Source of the DNA: Candidatus Woesearchaeota archaeon
GTDB lineage: Archaea > Nanobdellota > Nanobdellia > Woesearchaeales > WAPY01
Direction of reading: 5' to 3'
Assembly: GCA_015520525.1 (NCBI GenBank)
Contig: WAPY01000076.1
Location: 1 to 10,616, forward strand
DNA length: 10,616 bases
In this document: piece by piece, positions 6,446 to 10,616 of the stretch
Layout of the letters: each line of letters opens with the position of its first letter
Position numbering within the stretch: the first letter of the stretch is position 1
Position numbers and translations under genes: made by a program
Notes under the pieces: generated by a model
What the model saw: the letters and a program-made list of their open reading frames with translations, nothing else
What the model was told of the DNA's origin: nothing
Database searches by the model: none

Positions 6446-9400
6446 GTGAAACACCTCCTCCTACTTTAGCTCCTTGAGAAAGATCAATATCACTCCCTTC
6501 CTTACTATAAAATGCTTTTATATGTCCTCCTGCAACTTTTCTTATACAAAGAATCCTATGATCACTTGCACCTACCTGATTATTACTATTTGATCCGGTC
6601 ATATCTTTCTTAAAAATTACGAAAGAATTCTCATTTTGCTCATAAGAATAATACAAATCCTTTGAGGAAGAGTCATAAAATAAAGCAGTGTAAGGATTAG
6701 AATATTCTCCCTTTGGATCTAAGACATTGCTTAAAGAGTCAACACTATTCAAAGGCAACTTACTAAAATCTTCCTCATAAACAACATGACTACTACTGCC
6801 TTCTGCAGTTATAAAGTAAATCCCTCCTTCTCCATCTAAAGAGAAATCAGAGATGACATACTTGACTTTCTCACAAAAATCCTTGCTTATATCATCTTTA
6901 CTGTTACCAAGTGTATATTCACAAAACTCAGATTTCCCTGCGCCATCAGAACAACTTACATATAATTTATTATCCAACACTTGAAGTCTTACGGGAGAAT
7001 AATCATCATCACAAACTTTCTCCGGCTTGCAAGTGCCATAATCTGGAGTGTTACTTTCTCCTTTCAAATCACACAAATACACTTTATTATTTGTTATTCC
7101 AAAGAATAATTTGTTTGAGTAGTCAAAATCAACATGGCATGGGTCAAAATCTGACGAACTCAACGAAGAAGTTTTTTCTTCCGGATTATTTTTCTTTGGA
7201 TTATTATGATCTTTATCCTGTTGCTCATTCGCTTCATCATTCTGCTCATTGCCATTATCATTATTTTGTTCATTCTGGTTATTGTTATCCGCATTATTCT
7301 CGTTATTATTGTTCTGATTGTCTCCTGACTTACCAGAGTAATAATCATTCAAATCCTTTATGAAATTACCCTCACTTTCAAGGATAACATTATCAACACA
7401 GGCACTCTCACTTGTTCCTCCCTGAGTTAAACTTATCTTGAAATACTGAGACGGCGGTTGGAGAGGCATGGTGGCAACAAACTGAACAACAGTTCCTTCA
7501 GGTATGGTGTTGTCAAATAATTGTTTCCTTGATAAATCAGCCCACTCATCATTCTTCATATAACTATGCTTATATTTTATCAGATTACTATAATCCTGAT
7601 TTCTTGGATCTCCACATCTTCTAGTGTTAGGATCAACTATCACTTTAACTGCACAGAGCGTTTTGCTTGTTCTTCTAACAATGTCAAAGGCTAAAGAACC
7701 AACTCTAAATGTGTGACCTTGATAATTCACATTATTAATTATCTCATTTCCATTAGCATCAGAGCTCATTCCTGAAATATCCATAGCACCATCACAGTCA
7801 GCCATGAAGTAATAAACTCCCGGCTCAAGCTTTTCGCCTTGAATTAACTGGTAAACTGAAGCAGTTTTATCTTTATCAGCTAACAACAACCCTTTAGTTC
7901 CTTTTCTCATACACTCAACTGAAGCTTGAGGATTGCCTTTTTCTACTTTCCAACTGGACAAACCCCTCTCAAAGCTTGGATTACTCAGCAAGTTCCCACT
8001 ACCGCTTAAGGTGTAAGGAACTCTTATGAGTTTAAGATTGTCAATACACATTGGAGGAGACGAAAAAATACTGGAAATATCCTTGCTTTTATAATAACCA
8101 AACACTGAGAAATAATACTTGCCTGGCTTGTCAACATAAACAAATTGATTACACATACCATCATGCTCAAAAGCTCTCATATCATAAGAAGAATCAAAAT
8201 AATCATCAAAATGATGTTTTTTATCTGCAGGAGTTAATCTAATCTCTATGTTTGGTTTTCCTTGGCCAGAACCTTCCGGCTTACACTCAGATTCAAAGAA
8301 GTAAGTTCCCGCATCTAAGTATATTGGGTCGTGGAGTATGTAAGGCAAGTTTTTACCAACAACAACTGAGTTTGAACCGCTACATTTGCTTATAACACCA
8401 GTACCATGAGGCTGCCAGTATTCCAAATTACCTTTAACACTCACATCCTCAAAGTCTCCATTAGTTAAAAGGTTCATTGTAGGCCCTTCTTCCTTGCCAC
8501 CTGAACAGATTCCATTCTCAAATTTCTCCTTTGGAGGACAGCCGCACCTATAAGTTCCTTGAACCTTCTCACAAACAAGTCCTTTAGTGTCGTCACAAGA
8601 AACCGACTCGTCAGCAGGACCACAAAGGGAACCATAACCTCCTTTAGTATTTTTTACAGAACCTGAACTCTTCCTTAACACAAGATTATCAATATAAACT
8701 GGACAATCAGAGCTTGATGACAATTTAACCTCGAGAACATAACCTTGAGAAATAAATTTATCACCAACAACAAAAGGCTTGTCCATCATAAAACCTTTTG
8801 ATGTTTTTGCAGTTATCTCACTCTCATTATAAGAAACAAACTTCCCCGATGATGGATCGACAAGACCAACTTTAACATCAAATTTGCAGTTATTATTTGA
8901 AACAGCCCTCTGAGCAGAAAGAATGAATGAGTCTCCAACAGCATAGTCAGTTATTACCTTCTGATAAGCCGAGCCATCATCAAGATACAAAGAGTTAGAA
9001 TCCAAAACGCCACCTCTCTTGTCAACTGTTGAACTTCCCGAAAGAACCCAGTACTTATTTCCTTCCTCAAAACCTGGGTTCTTCAAAAGATTTCCCGCAA
9101 CTGTCTGATCAGGAGTTGCCTGCAGGAAGGTTATGTACTGATTAATCACATTTGAGAGTTGAGAGCCTAATTCTTGATTAACCTTGTCACTTCCATATGT
9201 GAGTGTGCAATCTTTAGGATTGTAATGCGAACAGTCACCGCCTTTGTTGTTTCCGCAAACCTGAGCTGATATTATTTTACCTTCAGAATCAACCTTCAGA
9301 GTGAAGCATTTACCGCTTAGTAAAGTTCCATAAATATAATGGGAAGCTGTCAATCCCCAACCTTGAGTAAACAAGTGAATTGCCGCCTGCTTTGTATTGC

Positions 9401-10616
9401 ATGAATCCTTACAAATACCATAAGGGTGAGATTTATCATAACAACAACTCAAACCATTAGCGCAACCAGACAAACAACAAGATTGACCAGAAGCACCACA
9501 GTTATGAACTGTATCCGGCAGTTTTACCTTACAGCACATGACATTGCAGGAACCGCAGAACATAGGAAGATTTGAATCTTTATCTATAACATCTGCTAGG
9601 CCAGGGGTAGCATTGCAGACGCCATAAACCCTCATTCCTTTATAAGTTGTATCATTCAAATATTTTCTATCTATGCAAAAACCTCCCGCATCTATGCATT
9701 TTATCTCATCAGGGGTAACTTTTAATCCTAAATAATTGGCGTATTTATTAAATGGCCAAGCAGTTACATCACTATAAGGCTTTAGCTCACAGATTTTCTT
9801 GCCTGGAGGTGCTGTATCAATAGGCTTATTCCAACAGTCGCACAAGCTGCTGCCGGCAAATTGACCGCACTGGGCAATACCACAGCCGGGATAAGCTTTT
9901 GGTATGGAAGGAACACAATCAGGCGTGCTGTGAACATTTCTCCTGGCAAAATCAAGCCAATTAAATTCATTCTTTGCTTTTGTGTAACAATCCGCATCCA
10001 AACAATCAGTTAAACCATTTTTATTATTATCCTTCCCGTCATTGCAATTTGTTTCATGTAGGGGAATTAATCCTTCGCTCGAACACTTATTTACATTAGG
10101 ATCAAACTCTTCCTTAGTGAAGGAACAATTAGCGCTCAAAACAGTTTTCCCATCTTCCGAACAGGTATGCTCAATGGTCGGGGAATAATAGCAGTAATGC
10201 TTTCCATCCTCAATATCCTCATAGTATGAACAGCATTTATTTGGAGAAGGCTTCTCATTTTTAGCCGGCAAGAAAGCGTTAATATCTGAAATATCCATAG
10301 TAGAACAATTCTTTTTTTCATCATTCAATCTTGAAGCCAATAAGTCTTTAACAGACTCTTCATTTTTCTTACAGTTAAATTTAGGAACTCCACATTTTGA
10401 AGCATCAGAAGTAATAGTGAAAGGACTCGACGCAACAAATTCACCAGAAGGAACGGACACATTTATCATAACATTTTCAAAGGAAGCTTTGTTATAAAAA
10501 TAAAGAATCATTGATCCATGGAAAGTATTATCCTCAAATAGTGTTTTAGCTAATGAAATAACCTGATGGTTCTTATTTAGGATATAAGATTTCTTAGTGT
10601 TATCTTCTGTAATATT
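6432..10616 (-). CDS. Giant modular Cys-rich secreted surface protein (5' partial)
   Basis: The minus-strand frame stays open to the right window edge. The 35 codons beyond the ATG at 10511 contain no stop, so at least 1394 residues are present and the true start and any signal peptide are outside. Going from N to C, I see a beta-rich Cys-containing N-part, a MopE-like acidic motif (nt 9987-10046), and a disulfide-rich segment with CC pairs (nt 9399-9557, e.g. GQSCCLSGC). Next come three jelly-roll modules opening with NLLxNxxFE (nt 9092-8666, 8477-8013, 7994-7369), with a small EGF-like Cys cluster (nt 8624-8505) between the first two. A 50-residue Asn/Gln/Glu linker (nt 7322-7173) follows, then a C-terminal region of repeated LYxx...Vxxx strands resembling a beta-propeller. 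The many paired Cys and binding-type modules indicate an extracellular or cell-surface protein, probably binding glycans or a partner. No catalytic motif is recognised. A C-terminal membrane anchor is absent (it ends GGGVSLATK). It overlaps the lipoprotein gene downstream. Confidence 0.82.
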   Translation of the reverse strand, partial: NITEDNTKKSYILNKNHQVISLAKTLFEDNTFHGSMILYFYNKASFENVMINVSVPSGEFVASSPFTITSDASKCGVPKFNCKKNEESVKDLLASRLNDEKKNCSTMDISDINAFLPAKNEKPSPNKCCSYYEDIEDGKHYCYYSPTIEHTCSEDGKTVLSANCSFTKEEFDPNVNKCSSEGLIPLHETNCNDGKDNNKNGLTDCLDADCYTKAKNEFNWLDFARRNVHSTPDCVPSIPKAYPGCGIAQCGQFAGSSLCDCWNKPIDTAPPGKKICELKPYSDVTAWPFNKYANYLGLKVTPDEIKCIDAGGFCIDRKYLNDTTYKGMRVYGVCNATPGLADVIDKDSNLPMFCGSCNVMCCKVKLPDTVHNCGASGQSCCLSGCANGLSCCYDKSHPYGICKDSCNTKQAAIHLFTQGWGLTASHYIYGTLLSGKCFTLKVDSEGKIISAQVCGNNKGGDCSHYNPKDCTLTYGSDKVNQELGSQLSNVINQYITFLQATPDQTVAGNLLKNPGFEEGNKYWVLSGSSTVDKRGGVLDSNSLYLDDGSAYQKVITDYAVGDSFILSAQRAVSNNNCKFDVKVGLVDPSSGKFVSYNESEITAKTSKGFMMDKPFVVGDKFISQGYVLEVKLSSSSDCPVYIDNLVLRKSSGSVKNTKGGYGSLCGPADESVSCDDTKGLVCEKVQGTYRCGCPPKEKFENGICSGGKEEGPTMNLLTNGDFEDVSVKGNLEYWQPHGTGVISKCSGSNSVVVGKNLPYILHDPIYLDAGTYFFESECKPEGSGQGKPNIEIRLTPADKKHHFDDYFDSSYDMRAFEHDGMCNQFVYVDKPGKYYFSVFGYYKSKDISSIFSSPPMCIDNLKLIRVPYTLSGSGNLLSNPSFERGLSSWKVEKGNPQASVECMRKGTKGLLLADKDKTASVYQLIQGEKLEPGVYYFMADCDGAMDISGMSSDANGNEIINNVNYQGHTFRVGSLAFDIVRRTSKTLCAVKVIVDPNTRRCGDPRNQDYSNLIKYKHSYMKNDEWADLSRKQLFDNTIPEGTVVQFVATMPLQPPSQYFKISLTQGGTSESACVDNVILESEGNFIKDLNDYYSGKSGDNQNNNNENNADNNNQNEQNNDNGNEQNDEANEQQDKDHNNPKKNNPEEKTSSLSSSDFDPCHVDFDYSNKLFFGITNNKVYLCDLKGESNTPDYGTCKPEKVCDDDYSPVRLQVLDNKLYVSCSDGAGKSEFCEYTLGNSKDDISKDFCEKVKYVISDFSLDGEGGIYFITAEGSSSHVVYEEDFSKLPLNSVDSLSNVLDPKGEYSNPYTALFYDSSSKDLYYSYEQNENSFVIFKKDMTGSNSNNQVGASDHRILCIRKVAGGHIKAFYSKEGSDIDLSQGAKVGGGVSLATK
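6452..6462 (-). promoter_or_regulatory. Strong Shine-Dalgarno site for the lipoprotein gene
   Basis: The minus strand reads AGGAGGAGGTG here, the strongest anti-16S match in the window. It lies inside the coding sequence of the upstream giant protein, encoding part of its VGGGVS tail. Its last five to eight bases sit 6-8 nt before TTG at 6445, which decides the start in favour of TTG; the alternative GTG at 6454-6452 overlaps the site. Confidence 0.65.
7173..7322 (-). other. Asn/Gln/Glu/Asp-rich low-complexity linker in the giant surface protein
   Basis: Fifty residues made almost entirely of N, Q, E, D and a few K/H/P (for example NNNNENNADNNNQNEQ) separate the jelly-roll modules from the C-terminal region. 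Such a tract is probably an unfolded, hydrophilic spacer. The plus-strand open frame across 6911-7363 arises from this composition and is not a gene. Confidence 0.8.
7369..9092 (-). repeat. Three divergent carbohydrate-binding-like (CBM4/9-type) protein modules
   Basis: Three protein-level repeats lie within the giant protein. Each opens with a short signature (GNLLKNPGFEEG, MNLLTNGDFEDV, GNLLSNPSFERG), continues with a W in YW or SSW, and closes with a xxDNLxL or xxDNVIL strand (YIDNLVLRK, CIDNLKLIR, CVDNVILES). This is the usual frame of galactose-binding-like jelly-roll domains. The first two are about 140-155 residues and the third about 208, implying an insertion. DNA identity between copies is low, so the duplications are old. 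Confidence 0.65.
9987..10046 (-). other. MopE-like putative metal-binding motif in the giant surface protein
   Basis: Twenty residues starting CNDGKDNNKNG and ending DCLDADC match the acidic 'DGxDNDxDGxxDCxDxDC' pattern of the putative MopE-type metal-binding motif found in secreted proteins. Closely spaced Asp/Asn could bind Ca2+, and the Cys residues could form disulfides. Motif recognition is good; the bound metal is not known. Confidence 0.7.

Noticed and set aside
6911..7363. Plus-strand open frame of 150 codons
   Set aside because: It is antisense to the giant protein, including its Asn-rich tract; the product is a His/Tyr/Leu-rich artefact with no ribosome-binding site.
8505..8624. 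A true EGF domain in the giant protein
   Set aside because: Cys spacing (CGPADESVSC, GLVC, YRCGCPP, GICSG) is EGF-like, but too few conserved positions are visible to name the family; I kept it only as an EGF-like Cys cluster.
6432..10511. A complete gene starting at ATG 10511
   Set aside because: Thirty-five stop-free codons precede it up to the edge, no ribosome-binding site or signal peptide sits at that ATG, and a secreted protein should have an export signal.

Overview
This is an AT-rich window of about 10.6 kb, most likely from an anaerobic archaeon. Evidence for an archaeon is a TATA-box promoter placed for a leaderless transcript, heavy use of ATA and AGA/AGG codons, an archaeal-style MinD-ferredoxin ATPase pair, and GAGGTG-type Shine-Dalgarno sites. 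The secreted MopE-motif protein and the lipoprotein resemble surface proteins seen in DPANN-type genomes (for example Woesearchaeota or relatives). That lineage guess is inference, since no rRNA or other phylogenetic marker is present.

Left part, plus strand, 1-4892: seven tightly packed co-directional genes form one operon whose promoter lies outside the window. In order they are the 3' end of a cation diffusion facilitator (CDF) transporter fused to a NifX-like domain, an MBL-fold hydrolase of the MJ0301 type, a type-4 (4Fe-4S) uracil-DNA glycosylase, an Mrp/NBP35 Fe-S carrier ATPase, a small stand-alone NifX-like protein, and two consecutive MinD-type ATPases with an inserted 2x[4Fe-4S] ferredoxin domain. 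The last four genes match the gene content of the orange-protein (ORP) cluster known from Desulfovibrio. The whole set reads as a metal or Fe-S cluster handling system: a metal transporter, cofactor-binding NifX modules, ATP-driven cluster carriers and one possible client enzyme.

Right part, minus strand, 10616-4889: three genes run toward the operon. The first is a very large, Cys-rich, modular secreted protein whose 5' end lies beyond the right edge of the window. It contains a MopE-like metal-binding motif, small disulfide-rich modules, three carbohydrate-binding-like jelly-roll repeats, a 50-residue Asn-rich linker and a propeller-like C-terminus. It overlaps a Cys-containing lipoprotein gene. 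After a short intergenic promoter comes a 201-residue single-pass membrane protein of unknown function. The two halves meet at a TTAA where the two opposing stop codons overlap, leaving no intergenic DNA. The large protein and the lipoprotein are probably co-translated cell-surface components. I see no rRNA, tRNA, CRISPR array, insertion sequence or origin, and no gene-free stretch longer than about 60 bases.
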